A DNA stretch of 64,000 nt from Bradyrhizobium ottawaense (GCF_900099825.1 NZ_LT629693.1:1984001-2048000), one strand, 5' to 3'; shown: positions 34,005 to 42,615, numbered from the stretch's first letter. Notes: generated by a model not told the origin, from the letters alone. Numbers and translations are program-made.

Positions 34005-34508
34005 ATGTCTTTCTACGACGCCACCGTGCCGGCTTATCTTCAGGTTCTCGGCAGCCTTTCCGGCCTGCTCACCAAGGCCGAGGCGCATTGCGCCGCCAAG
34101 AAAATCCAGCCCGAGGTGCTGCTCAATTCGCGGCTTTATCCGGACATGCTGCCGCTCTCCAAGCAGATCCAGCTCGCCACCGATTTCGCGACCCGCGGCT
34201 GCGCCCGCGTCACCCATAGCGACGTGCCGCAAACCCCCGATACCGAAAAGACCTTTGAGGAATTGCGCGCACGGCTCGCCAGGACCATCGACTACGTCAA
34301 GTCGTTCAAGCCCGCACAGTTCGAGGGCGCCGATACCAAGGACGTCACCTTCCCGATGGGTCCGGAAAAAACGATGACGATGAAGGGCCAGCAGTTCATC
34401 TCGAACTTCTCCCTGCCGCAGTTCTACTTCCATGCAGCCATCGCCCACGGACTGCTGCGCCACAACGGCGTCGAAGTCGGCAAGCGCGATTTTCTCGGAG
34501 CGAATTGA
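34005..34508 (+). CDS. DUF1993 family protein
   Basis: A 167-residue soluble helical protein of the DUF1993 (DinB-like fold) family: YLQVLGSLSGLLTKAEAHCAAKKI, PDMLPLSKQIQLATDFA and the C-terminal SLPQFYFHAAIAHGLLRHNGVEVGKRDFLG. The family function is unknown. The start ATG 34005 (MSFYDATV) fits the conserved N-terminus; the upstream in-frame stretch is not conserved in character. Confidence 0.87.
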   Translation: MSFYDATVPAYLQVLGSLSGLLTKAEAHCAAKKIQPEVLLNSRLYPDMLPLSKQIQLATDFATRGCARVTHSDVPQTPDTEKTFEELRARLARTIDYVKSFKPAQFEGADTKDVTFPMGPEKTMTMKGQQFISNFSLPQFYFHAAIAHGLLRHNGVEVGKRDFLGAN

Positions 34509-34514
34509 CGGCCG

Positions 34515-34612
34515 CCCCTCATGGTGAGGAGCGCGAAGCGTCTCGAACCATGAGGCCACAGGCGGGCCTACATCCTTCGAGACGCGGCCAATCCCCGCTC
34601 CTCAGGATCAGG
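34515..34612. repeat. Intergenic repeat (CCCTCATGGTGAGGAG type)
   Basis: The element reads CCCTCATGGTGAGGAGCGCGAAGC with its partner CTCGAACCATGAGG, then CATCCTTCGAGACGCGGCC and CTCCTCAGGATCAGG. It shares motifs with 12046-12092 and 50478-50662. Confidence 0.8.
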
Positions 34613-34721
34613 AGAAACGATAATGCCACCCGGTTTCGCCAGACGAGACCGGGTGACATCGCCTCAAGCATCATGACGTGCTAGTGCTCTCCCCAACAAG
34701 AAACTCAGGGAGAGCCAACCG

Positions 34722-35582
34722 ATGTCCACCACCACGCACGCCCCTCAAAAAATCGATCCGTCCGCCTCGCTGCATGCGGAATCGCTTGGCCTTGCGAAGA
34801 GCCATGGCCGCCTCGCCGGCCGCCGCATCATCGTGGTCGGCGCCGGCCAGCGCAAAATCATCGACGAGGAGCCGCCGATCGGCAACGGGCGGGCGATGTC
34901 GGTGTTGTTCGCGCGCGAGGGCGCGCATGTCGCCTGCATCGACGTCAGCAAGGAAGCCGCCGACAACACCGTGGCGCAGATCGCGCGCGAAGGCGGCAAG
35001 GCCTTCACCGATGTGGTCGATGTCTCCGACATCGCGGCGATCGCGCCCGCGGTCGAGCGCTGTGCGAAGCAGCTCGGCGGCCTCGATGGGCTTGCGCTCA
35101 ACGTCGGCATTTCCTGCGGCCTGTCGCTGCCGAAAATGACGGCGGAGGCTTGGGACAAGGATTACGCCGTCAACGTGCGCAGCCACATGCTGTTCGCGCA
35201 GAAGGCGCTGGAGATCATGGCGCCGGGCGGCGCGATTACACTCACCTCGTCGATGGCGAGCCAGCGCGGCAATGGCCGCAACCCGGCCTATGAATCCTCC
35301 AAGGCGGCGCAGATCGCACTTGGCCGGGCCATTGCCCGCGCCGGTGAAGAAAAGGGCATTCGCTGCAATGTGATCGCGCCGGGCTTCATCGACAGTCCGA
35401 TGGGCCGCGACGCCAGCCGCAGGCGGGCCGATCGCGCCCTGACGGTGCCATTCGGCCGCCAGGGCACCGGCTGGGAGGTCGCCTATGCTGCGCTGTTCCT
35501 GATTTCGAATGAATCATCCTACGTCAACGCGCACACGCTGTTCCTCGATGCCGGCCATATGGGCGGGATCGTGCGCGGCTAA
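34722..35582 (+). CDS. Short-chain dehydrogenase/reductase (SDR) with an extended nucleotide loop
   Basis: A 286-residue SDR. The catalytic YESSK with Ser in the preceding TLTSSMAS strand, the NVGIS strand and the C-terminal IAPGFIDSPMG are classical. The N-terminal glycine loop is unusual: VVGAGQRKIIDEEPPIGNGRA replaces the compact TGxxxGIG, so about nine residues are inserted in the NAD(P)-binding loop. A ribosome site (AGGGAG) precedes ATG 34722. The substrate is not evident. It is followed closely by an ene-reductase gene in the same direction. Confidence 0.87.
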   Translation: MSTTTHAPQKIDPSASLHAESLGLAKSHGRLAGRRIIVVGAGQRKIIDEEPPIGNGRAMSVLFAREGAHVACIDVSKEAADNTVAQIAREGGKAFTDVVDVSDIAAIAPAVERCAKQLGGLDGLALNVGISCGLSLPKMTAEAWDKDYAVNVRSHMLFAQKALEIMAPGGAITLTSSMASQRGNGRNPAYESSKAAQIALGRAIARAGEEKGIRCNVIAPGFIDSPMGRDASRRRADRALTVPFGRQGTGWEVAYAALFLISNESSYVNAHTLFLDAGHMGGIVRG

Positions 35583-35670
35583 TCTGCGCCAACAGGATGG
35601 CTGGGGCATTGCACTGCACGCGGCAATGCCCAACTGTTCCCTACCCGCCAACTTTCCGGAACCTAACAAC

Positions 35671-36771
35671 ATGAGCCAGACCAAACTGTTCGAGCCCTTC
35701 AAACTCGGCCCGATTACGCTGCCCAACCGCCTCGTCATGGCGCCGCTGACCCGCAACCGCGCGATAGCGCCCGGCATGGTGCCGAGTCCGCTGGCGGTGG
35801 ACTACTACGGCCAACGCGCCTCGGCAGGATTGCTGATATCAGAAGCCAGCCAGGTTTCGCAGCAGGGCCAGGGCTATCAGGACACGCCCGGCATCTATTC
35901 CAAGGAACAGGTCGCCGGCTGGCGCGAGGTCACCGACCGCGTCCATGAGAAGGGCGGACACATCTATATCCAGCTCTGGCACGTCGGCCGCATCTCGCAC
36001 GATTCGCTGCAGCCCGGCGGCGGCAAGCCGGTTGGGCCCTCGGCGATCCGCGCCAAGGGCAAGACCTTCGTCAACGGCACCTTCACCGACATTTCCGAAC
36101 CGCGCGCGCTCGAGCTTTCTGAAATCCCAGGGATTATCGAGGACTTCAAGCGCGGTACCGCGAACGCACTTGAAGCCGGTTTCGACGGCGTTGAAATCCA
36201 CGGCGCCAACGGCTACCTGCTCGACCAGTTCGCCAAGGACGGCGCCAACAAGCGCACCGATGCCTACGGCGGATCGATCGAGAACCGCGCCAGGCTGATG
36301 CTCGAAGTGTCCAAGGTGGTGGCGGCCGTCGCCGGCGCCGATCGTACCGGCATACGCATCTCGCCGGTGACGCCGGCCAACGACGTTTCGGATTCCAATC
36401 CGCAGCCGCTGTTCGATCATATCGTGGAAGGGCTCAACGCGCTGAAGCTGACCTACATTCACGTCATCGAAGGCGCTACCGGCGGCCCGCGCGATATTGC
36501 GCCGTTCGACTATGCGTCCCTGCGCAAGCGCTTCAAGCAGGCGTATATCGCCAACAACGGCTACGATTTCGATCTCGCGACGAAAGTGCTGGCCGAAGGT
36601 GCGGCCGACCTGATCGCGTTCGGCAAGCCGTTCATCTCGAACCCCGACCTGGTCGAGCGCCTGAAGAAGGGCGCGCCTCTGAACGCGTTCGACAAGGCCA
36701 CGTTCTATGGCGGCGGCGCGAAGGGATATACGGATTATCCGACGCTCGAGGCTGCGCAGGCGGCGGAGTAA
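35671..36771 (+). CDS. Old Yellow Enzyme family alkene reductase
   Basis: A 366-residue FMN-dependent ene-reductase. MSQTKLFEPFKLGPITLPNRLVMAPLTRNRA opens the TIM barrel; IQLWHVGRISH, the catalytic-region HGANGYLLDQF and IAFGKPFISNPDLVERL complete the OYE signature. It reduces activated C=C bonds of enones and nitro-compounds with NAD(P)H. ATG 35671 matches the family N-terminus. The SDR gene lies 88 bases upstream on the same strand, so a shared promoter is possible but unproven. Confidence 0.93.
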   Translation: MSQTKLFEPFKLGPITLPNRLVMAPLTRNRAIAPGMVPSPLAVDYYGQRASAGLLISEASQVSQQGQGYQDTPGIYSKEQVAGWREVTDRVHEKGGHIYIQLWHVGRISHDSLQPGGGKPVGPSAIRAKGKTFVNGTFTDISEPRALELSEIPGIIEDFKRGTANALEAGFDGVEIHGANGYLLDQFAKDGANKRTDAYGGSIENRARLMLEVSKVVAAVAGADRTGIRISPVTPANDVSDSNPQPLFDHIVEGLNALKLTYIHVIEGATGGPRDIAPFDYASLRKRFKQAYIANNGYDFDLATKVLAEGAADLIAFGKPFISNPDLVERLKKGAPLNAFDKATFYGGGAKGYTDYPTLEAAQAAE

Positions 36772-36777
36772 CGGACT

Positions 36778-36880
36778 GTCATGCCCCGCGAAGGCGGGGC
36801 ATCCAGTAATCACTGACGCCGGTGATTGAACCGCAAGGCCGCTGCGTACTGGATCGTCCGCCTTCGCGGACGACGACGGC
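36778..36880. repeat. Intergenic repeat (ATGCCCCGCGAAGGCGGGGCATCCAGTA type)
   Basis: A hairpin ATGCCCCGC/GCGGGGCAT at 36781-36802 is followed by CCAGTA, and the partner TACTGGATCGTCCGCCTTCGCGGACG closes the element. It lies between the ene-reductase stop and intron copy 1. Confidence 0.8.
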
Positions 36881-36947
36881 AATCGTGGTGCCCACGACAA
36901 CGCGTAATCGGGATAGGGGGGAGCCTCACAGCTCCGCCCCTCCCACA

Positions 36948-36977
36948 CCACCGGACATACGGGTCCGTATCCGGCGG
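36948..36977 (-). ncRNA. Group II intron domain V, copy 1
   Basis: On the minus strand the 30-base segment folds as an outer stem of eight pairs (CCGCCGGA with TCCGGTGG, one G-U), a two-base 3' bulge, and an inner stem TACGG/CCGTA with a tiny loop. This is the catalytic domain V shape, here short as in class C introns. It lies 10 bases beyond the maturase stop. Confidence 0.75.
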
Positions 36978-36986
36978 TTCGGTGGA

Positions 36987-38372
36987 TCATGCGGTCTGTG
37001 GTGCCGCGACGGAAGTTAGGCCGAGTGCACTGAAGAACGCGATTGGCATGGCGATGGTGAGCGCGGGGCTGTTTGCGAGCCGCCAAGGGCCATGTGGGCT
37101 GCCGGCGGTTTGTGCCGCCAGATCCCGGCCGACGCCGCAACGTCGCAACTCGGCAAAGCGAGTGTCACCCCGTTTCCATTGTTTCCAGGCGATGGCGCGC
37201 AACCGCCGCCTGAGCCACTCATTAAGCGCGCGCAACACTGACGGTGTTTGGCAGAAGCCGAAGTAGCCGCGCCACCCGATCAGGTAGACCGACAGCTTCT
37301 TGACGATCTGCGCGAGGCTTTGCCCGCACGTGCGCCGCGTCAGCTCCCGGACTTTTGCTTTGAAGCGGGCGATCGCCTGCGGCGCGATGCGCCGCCGTGG
37401 CTCTTTCCCGCCGGTGAAGCTGAAGCCCAGGAACTTGCGGACACTCGGTTTGGCGACCGCGCTCTTGGCTTTGTTGATCTTGAGCTTGAGACGCTTTTCC
37501 AGGAACTTCTCGATGCCGGCCAGTACCCGCTCGCCCGCCTTCTGACTGCGCACATAAATGTTGCAGTCATCAGCATAGCGCACGAAGCGGTGACCGCGCT
37601 TCTCCAATTCCTTGTCCAGCACATCCAGCATCAGGTTCGACAACAGCGGCGAGAGCGGTCCGCCTTGCGGCGTACCCTCCTCCGTCGGACTGACCAGTCC
37701 TCCCTCCATCACCCCCGCATTCAAGAATGCGCGGATGAGCTTCAGGAGGCGCTTGTCAGCGACCCGCTTGGCAACCAGCCCCATCAGGATGTCGTGGTTG
37801 ACCCGGTCGAAGAACTTTTCCAGATCGATATCCACGACGACGGCATGCCCGGACGCGATATACGCCTGCGCCCGTTCCACCGCCTGATGCGCCGAGCGGC
37901 CCGGCCTAAAGCCGAAGCTTGTCTCGGAGAACGTTCCGTCCCGGTCCGCTTGCAGCACCTGCATCACCGCCTGCTGGATGAACCGGTCGAGCACCGTCGG
38001 AATGCCGAGCGGCCGCAGGCCGCCCGACGCCTTCGGTATCTCCACCCGCCGCACCGGCTGTGGCTGGTAGGTGTCCTCAAGCAGTTGGGCTCGGATCGCG
38101 AGCCAGTGCTCCTTCAGGTAGGCCGGCAGTTCGCCGGCGGTGATCCCGTCGACGCCCGCCGCACCCTTGTTGCGCGTTACTCGCGCCAACGCTTTCTTCA
38201 GGTTCTCACGCTCGATCACTACTTCCATCGACGGTCCCGCGACCGCCGGGCGTTCGAGACAGGCTTTCGCCGTGCCGGCTTCAGTCCCTTGGGAGGGGGC
38301 GCTTCGGGCTTCACCCGACGCGTCGCGGCCCAAGTCCAGTGTTTGCTGTGTCTTCTGCTGCACGGTCTGCAC
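36987..38372 (-). CDS. ltrA: Group II intron reverse transcriptase/maturase, copy 1
   Basis: A 461-residue intron-encoded protein. The RT motifs run from about residue 65: GAAGVDGI, the metal-binding DIDLEKFFD (181-189), TPQGGPLSPLLSNL, and the catalytic YADD at 266-269. The C-terminal maturase domain is LRRRLRAIAWKQWKRG followed by PWRLANSPAL. There is no HNH endonuclease, so mobility must use nicks or lagging-strand primers. Residue 144 is Arg where copy 2 and related maturases carry Trp, just before the SFGFRPGRS motif. This may impair the copy. Confidence 0.93.
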   Translation of the reverse strand: MQTVQQKTQQTLDLGRDASGEARSAPSQGTEAGTAKACLERPAVAGPSMEVVIERENLKKALARVTRNKGAAGVDGITAGELPAYLKEHWLAIRAQLLEDTYQPQPVRRVEIPKASGGLRPLGIPTVLDRFIQQAVMQVLQADRDGTFSETSFGFRPGRSAHQAVERAQAYIASGHAVVVDIDLEKFFDRVNHDILMGLVAKRVADKRLLKLIRAFLNAGVMEGGLVSPTEEGTPQGGPLSPLLSNLMLDVLDKELEKRGHRFVRYADDCNIYVRSQKAGERVLAGIEKFLEKRLKLKINKAKSAVAKPSVRKFLGFSFTGGKEPRRRIAPQAIARFKAKVRELTRRTCGQSLAQIVKKLSVYLIGWRGYFGFCQTPSVLRALNEWLRRRLRAIAWKQWKRGDTRFAELRRCGVGRDLAAQTAGSPHGPWRLANSPALTIAMPIAFFSALGLTSVAAPQTA

Positions 38373-38784
38373 GAGATTGCCGCTCTACTGACCTCTTCCA
38401 CCGTTCAGGCCTTCGGCGGCGCGCGACCGCCTACTATGCCCTCTGCTGACTTCTGCGCGGCGATCAGGCCGCCTTACGACAGCCTCAGTCCCGTTGCCGG
38501 GACACCGCGCAGACCTCCCGAGGTAAGACCGACCGCCTTCGCCGCACGCCCGCCGGATTTACCACCCCGGCCCTTGATGACCATGGACTTCGCGATCATG
38601 TGCTCGCTCGTCCGCCCGGGTAGGCCTCGTTATCCGGTACTTGTCCATCGAGCCGCGGTTTTGCTCCACGCTTTCTTCAGACCCCACCTCGCGGTGACGC
38701 CCTTGCGCTTCACTAATCCTTCGCCGTCATCAGGCTGGATAGAGGACTTCCACCTCCAAGCTGTCGTTCATACTCGGCACACAC

Positions 38785-38813
38785 AAAAAAGGCCGGGATC
38801 GCTCCCGGCCTTT
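38785..38813 (-). terminator. Terminator hairpin at the target site of intron copy 1
   Basis: GGCCGGGA and TCCCGGCC form an eight-pair stem with a short loop, followed on the minus strand by a T-run. The intron starts three bases beyond. No minus-strand gene reads into it, so it may serve the plus-strand ene-reductase or be a relocated terminator. Confidence 0.8.
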
Positions 38814-38885
38814 CGCTTTCCCGTTCCGTCATGCCCCGCCACCGGGTCTCGCCCTCGACCGGCCCGATGATAAGCTCCGCAACGA

Positions 38886-38940
38886 TGCAATCCGGCCTTC
38901 CCGCGCTGCTCTGGATGGCTTCGCTTCGCTCGCAATGACG
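38886..38940. repeat. Intergenic repeat (GCAATCC ... TTCGCTCGCAATGAC type)
   Basis: Contains GCAATCCGGCC and ends GGATGGCTTCGCTTCGCTCGCAATGAC, the same right end as the element at 18746-18855. Confidence 0.7.
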
Positions 38941-38999
38941 GCTAGGATGAACCGCGCAGCCGCAGCGTTCGTCTTCGTCGGGGAGCATGGTCGAAGGAT

Positions 39000-39827
39000 A
39001 TGAGCCGGAACACCGCCGAGGACATCGCGCGTGATGCGACCGCAGCCTTTAACTCCGGCCAGCCCGACCGGGCGCGCAAGCTATGTGAGGAAGGTCTGAC
39101 GCATCGGCCGGGCGAACCGATGCTCCATCATCTTCTCGCCGCCGTGCTGTTTTCCAAGGGCGAGGTTGAATCCGCCCGTGCCCATGTCGAGGCCAGCCTT
39201 GCCAGGCGGCCGGACAATGCGGCCGCGCGCCTCCTGGCGGCGCGCATCGCCCGCACCGCGGCGGATTTCGACAGCGCATTGTCGCATCTGGACCTGATCA
39301 TCGCAGCCGCGCCCCAGCGGGAAGCCTTTCTGGAGAAGGCGCGAACGCTTGACCAGGCAAGTCTTCACCAGACGAGCCTTCGCGAACAGGCGCGCGAGGC
39401 GTGGCGGGCCATTCTGAAAGTCATTCCGCAGAGCCAGGAGGCCGCAGCGCGGCTCGGGCGGCTGGCATGGGAAGATGGCGACCATGCTGCGGCGCTGCCC
39501 TTGCTCGAGCGCGCAACCGAGGGCGACACGCCGGCGTCCACCTGGTTCGATCTCGGCCTCGTCCGCCAGGATTTGCGCGACTACGCCGGAGCCGCAACCG
39601 CCTATCGGCGTGCCGTCGAGGCAAAGCCGGACTTCGCCGAAGCCGCGCTCAACCTCGGCGTGGTGCTGCAGGAGAGCGGCGATATCGACAACGCCATGCA
39701 GGCCTACGCGCAAGCCTATCGCCTGCGCCCGCAAACCTTCGGCACCATCGCGATGGCGCTGACCTCGGCACCCCACGGCCGCCTGTGGATCGATGAGGCA
39801 GCGCTGCGCCGTTCACTCACGCAATGA
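39000..39827 (+). CDS. TPR-repeat protein
   Basis: A 275-residue soluble protein built of tetratricopeptide repeats. About six helix pairs are visible, among them DATAAFNSGQPDRARKLCEEGLTHRP, LLAAVLFSKGEVESARAHVEASLARRP, LGLVRQDLRDYAGAATAYRRAVEAKP and LGVVLQESGDIDNAMQAYAQAYRLRP. TPR arrays bind partner proteins. No signal peptide is visible. It lies between the two group II introns. A GAAGGAT ribosome site precedes ATG 39000. No specific function can be assigned. Confidence 0.82.
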   Translation: MSRNTAEDIARDATAAFNSGQPDRARKLCEEGLTHRPGEPMLHHLLAAVLFSKGEVESARAHVEASLARRPDNAAARLLAARIARTAADFDSALSHLDLIIAAAPQREAFLEKARTLDQASLHQTSLREQAREAWRAILKVIPQSQEAAARLGRLAWEDGDHAAALPLLERATEGDTPASTWFDLGLVRQDLRDYAGAATAYRRAVEAKPDFAEAALNLGVVLQESGDIDNAMQAYAQAYRLRPQTFGTIAMALTSAPHGRLWIDEAALRRSLTQ

Positions 39828-39878
39828 TTTCGCTGATGGAAACGCGCCAGGACAAAGGATCGCCGCTTCGGTTCTGAT

Positions 39879-40604
39879 TCAATCGGAACCGGGAGATGTC
39901 AGCCTGCCGCGCCGCGCGCGAAAACGCTTGCGGTAGACGCCGGGGCTGGCCAGCACGTCGGCGACGGTGCTGCTGTAAGCCGTCTTGTGAACCTCGTCGA
40001 AGCATTCGAATTCGAGTTGCGGCGCCGCGCGCGGGACCGCAAAGCACTGCGCCACAGGCGTGCCCTTCGGCAGCACGCCGGAAAAATCAGGCTGGGTCCA
40101 GATCGCCGGAAAATTGATTCCGCCGTCGTGGAAGCGATCGGAATCCACCAATCCCGAGATCAAGCGAAATGGCAGGTCATCGCGATTGACCGGATGGGTT
40201 GCGAACAACGACCAGCCGGGTTCAAGTTCGATGGTCCAGAAACTGTTGAATTTGATCGCGGCCTGACCGGCCTTCGCAAACGGCGTATCGGGGAACTGGG
40301 CCGGGACATGAAAGCTCAAGGGAGCGCGCGGATGTCCTGATGTCAGCGGCTCGGGAATGTCCCAGGCCCACGAAAACGAACCGCTGGTGACGGCAACATC
40401 GCAAGGCAGCAGTATCTGGACGCCGTAAGCCATCGCATCAACAAAGGGCGGGCATTGCTTGACGGTTCGGATTTCCCGTCCGTGGATCTCCGAGTGGGCC
40501 TTCGCCGGCATTGCCCGCAGCCAGTCGGGAAGCGCGCTGCGCGCCGGAATCGGCCGCGGCAGATGATCTGACAATGCGGGGTCGCAACGGAACACCATGC
40601 GCAT
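39879..40604 (-). CDS. Conserved-looking hypothetical protein
   Basis: A 241-residue protein (start MRMVFRCDPALSDHLP at ATG 40604). Regular beta-rich segments appear (FSWAWDIPEPLTSGHPRAPLSF, WTIELEPGWSLFATHPVNR and FPAIWTQPDFSGVLPKGTPVAQ) without a signal peptide, membrane helix or known catalytic motif. The EPGWSL and VAQCF segments suggest a cupin- or jelly-roll-like fold, but this is a guess. It faces the TPR gene convergently and lies just upstream of intron copy 2's 3' end. Confidence 0.6.
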   Translation of the reverse strand: MRMVFRCDPALSDHLPRPIPARSALPDWLRAMPAKAHSEIHGREIRTVKQCPPFVDAMAYGVQILLPCDVAVTSGSFSWAWDIPEPLTSGHPRAPLSFHVPAQFPDTPFAKAGQAAIKFNSFWTIELEPGWSLFATHPVNRDDLPFRLISGLVDSDRFHDGGINFPAIWTQPDFSGVLPKGTPVAQCFAVPRAAPQLEFECFDEVHKTAYSSTVADVLASPGVYRKRFRARRGRLTSPGSD

Positions 40605-40778
40605 GGCGGACTCCTTCAGGCTGGCGGCCGATATGGTGCGGCGACGACGGGCGAGCGTCAATGACGCGATGCGCCCATCAGCGCAATGACGGCGTACCCG
40701 GACTTGACAGACGTGGCACATCGCCATTGCGATGACAATCGGGATAGGGGGGAGCCTCACAGCTCCGCCCCTCCCACA

Positions 40779-40808
40779 CCACCGGACATACGGGTCCGTA
40801 TCCGGCGG
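40779..40808 (-). ncRNA. Group II intron domain V, copy 2
   Basis: Identical in sequence and fold to domain V of copy 1: an eight-pair outer stem, a two-base bulge and a five-pair inner stem. It precedes the domain VI-like GC-rich hairpin and the CCCGAT 3' end. Confidence 0.75.
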
Positions 40809-40817
40809 TTCGGTGGA

Positions 40818-42203
40818 TCATGCGGTCTGTGGTGCCGCGACGGAAGTTAGGCCGAGTGCACTGAAGAACGCGATTGGCATGGCGATGGTGAGCGCGGGGC
40901 TGTTTGCGAGCCGCCAAGGGCCATGTGGGCTGCCGGCGGTTTGTGCCGCCAGATCCCGGCCGACGCCGCAGCGTCGCAACTCGGCAAAGCGAGTGTCACC
41001 CCGTTTCCATTGTTTCCAGGCGATGGCGCGCAACCGCCGCCTGAGCCACTCATTAAGCGCGCGCAACACTGACGGTGTTTGGCAGAAGCCGAAGTAGCCG
41101 CGCCACCCGATCAGGTAGACCGACAGCTTCTTGACGATCTGCGCGAGGCTTTGCCCGCACGTGCGCCGCGTCAGCTCCCGGACTTTTGCTTTGAAGCGGG
41201 CGATCGCCTGCGGCGCGATGCGCCGCCGTGGCTCTTTCCCGCCGGTGAAGCTGAAGCCCAGGAACTTGCGGACACTCGGTTTGGCGACCGCGCTCTTGGC
41301 TTTGTTGATCTTGAGCTTGAGACGCTTTTCCAGGAACTTCTCGATGCCGGCCAGTACCCGCTCGCCCGCCTTCTGACTGCGCACATAAATGTTGCAGTCA
41401 TCAGCATAGCGCACGAAGCGGTGACCGCGCTTCTCCAATTCCTTGTCCAGCACATCCAGCATCAGGTTCGACAACAGCGGCGAGAGCGGTCCGCCTTGCG
41501 GCGTACCCTCCTCCGTCGGACTGACCAGTCCTCCCTCCATCACCCCCGCATTCAAGAATGCGCGGATGAGCTTCAGGAGGCGCTTGTCAGCGACCCGCTT
41601 GGCAACCAGCCCCATCAGGATGTCGTGGTTGACCCGGTCGAAGAACTTTTCCAGATCGATATCCACGACGACGGCATGCCCGGACGCGATATACGCCTGC
41701 GCCCGTTCCACCGCCTGATGCGCCGAGCGGCCCGGCCTAAAGCCGAAGCTTGTCTCGGAGAACGTTCCGTCCCAGTCCGCTTGCAGCACCTGCATCACCG
41801 CCTGCTGGATGAACCGGTCGAGCACCGTCGGAATGCCGAGCGGCCGCAGGCCGCCCGACGCCTTCGGTATCTCCACCCGCCGCACCGGCTGTGGCTGGTA
41901 GGTGTCCTCAAGCAGTTGGGCTCGGATCGCGAGCCAGTGCTCCTTCAGGTAGGCCGGCAGTTCGCCGGCGGTGATCCCGTCGACGCCCGCCGCACCCTTG
42001 TTGCGCGTTACTCGCGCCAACGCTTTCTTCAGGTTCTCACGCTCGATCACTACTTCCATCGACGGTCCCGCGACCGCCGGGCGTTCGAGACAGGCTTTCG
42101 CCGTGCCGGCTTCAGTCCCTTGGGAGGGGGCGCTTCGGGCTTCACCCGACGCGTCGCGGCCCAAGTCCAGTGTTTGCTGTGTCTTCTGCTGCACGGTCTG
42201 CAC
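40818..42203 (-). CDS. ltrA: Group II intron reverse transcriptase/maturase, copy 2
   Basis: A 461-residue protein identical to copy 1 except for Trp at residue 144 (QADWDGTFSE). Trp or another aromatic is usual at this place in group II maturases, so this copy is the better candidate for an active one. YADD at 266-269, the finger and palm motifs and the maturase domain are intact, with no endonuclease domain. The frame lies in intron domain IV and ends 10 bases before domain V. Confidence 0.94.
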   Translation of the reverse strand: MQTVQQKTQQTLDLGRDASGEARSAPSQGTEAGTAKACLERPAVAGPSMEVVIERENLKKALARVTRNKGAAGVDGITAGELPAYLKEHWLAIRAQLLEDTYQPQPVRRVEIPKASGGLRPLGIPTVLDRFIQQAVMQVLQADWDGTFSETSFGFRPGRSAHQAVERAQAYIASGHAVVVDIDLEKFFDRVNHDILMGLVAKRVADKRLLKLIRAFLNAGVMEGGLVSPTEEGTPQGGPLSPLLSNLMLDVLDKELEKRGHRFVRYADDCNIYVRSQKAGERVLAGIEKFLEKRLKLKINKAKSAVAKPSVRKFLGFSFTGGKEPRRRIAPQAIARFKAKVRELTRRTCGQSLAQIVKKLSVYLIGWRGYFGFCQTPSVLRALNEWLRRRLRAIAWKQWKRGDTRFAELRRCGVGRDLAAQTAGSPHGPWRLANSPALTIAMPIAFFSALGLTSVAAPQTA

Positions 42204-42615
42204 GAGATTGCCGCTCTACTGACCTCTTCCACCGTTCAGGCCTTCGGCGGCGCGCGACCGCCTACTATGCCCTCTGCTGACTTCTGCGCGGCGATCAGGC
42301 CGCCTTACGACAGCCTCAGTCCCGTTGCCGGGACACCGCGCAGACCTCCCGAGGTAAGACCGACCGCCTTCGCCGCACGCCCGCCGGATTTACCACCCCG
42401 GCCCTTGATGACCATGGACTTCGCGATCATGTGCTCGCTCGTCCGCCCGGGTAGGCCTCGTTATCCGGTACTTGTCCATCGAGCCGCGGTTTTGCTCCAC
42501 GCTTTCTTCAGACCCCACCTCGCGGTGACGCCCTTGCGCTTCACTAATCCTTCGCCGTCATCAGGCTGGATAGAGGACTTCCACCTCCAAGCTGTCGTTC
42601 ATACTCGGCACACGC

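Larger units (their letters stand above)
36907..38782 (-). mobile_element. Group II intron, copy 1 (class C-like)
   Basis: A 1,876-base element on the minus strand. Its 5' end GTGTGCC (38782 downward) fits the GUGYG group II start, and its 3' end CCCGAT is at 36907. The ends were placed by comparison with copy 2: sequence agreement stops at both sites. It encodes a maturase with RT and X domains and no endonuclease, and has domain V at 36948-36977. It lies one dinucleotide after a terminator hairpin with a T-run, the target habit of class C introns. I saw only two base differences from copy 2 (37140 and 37943). Confidence 0.9.
40738..42613 (-). mobile_element. Group II intron, copy 2 (class C-like)
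   Basis: A second 1,876-base copy exactly 3,831 bases from the first, same orientation. It begins GTGTGCC at 42613 and ends CCCGAT at 40738. By eye it differs from copy 1 at two positions only, 40971 (synonymous) and 41774 (Trp144). It lies directly after the glpV terminator. The flanks of the two copies differ outside the terminator, so this is an independent insertion and not part of a segmental duplication. Confidence 0.92.

Noticed and set aside
37248..38870. 540-codon plus-strand open frame (and the 742-codon version at 41079-43307)
   Set aside because: Antisense to the intron maturase genes, which have intact RT motifs; the long frame is a GC-rich shadow and runs across the intron boundary.
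36907..42613. A 3.8-kb segmental duplication or a composite transposon
   Set aside because: Only the 1,876-base introns and the short terminator hairpins agree; flanking and internal genes differ, and no terminal inverted repeats or target duplications are seen.
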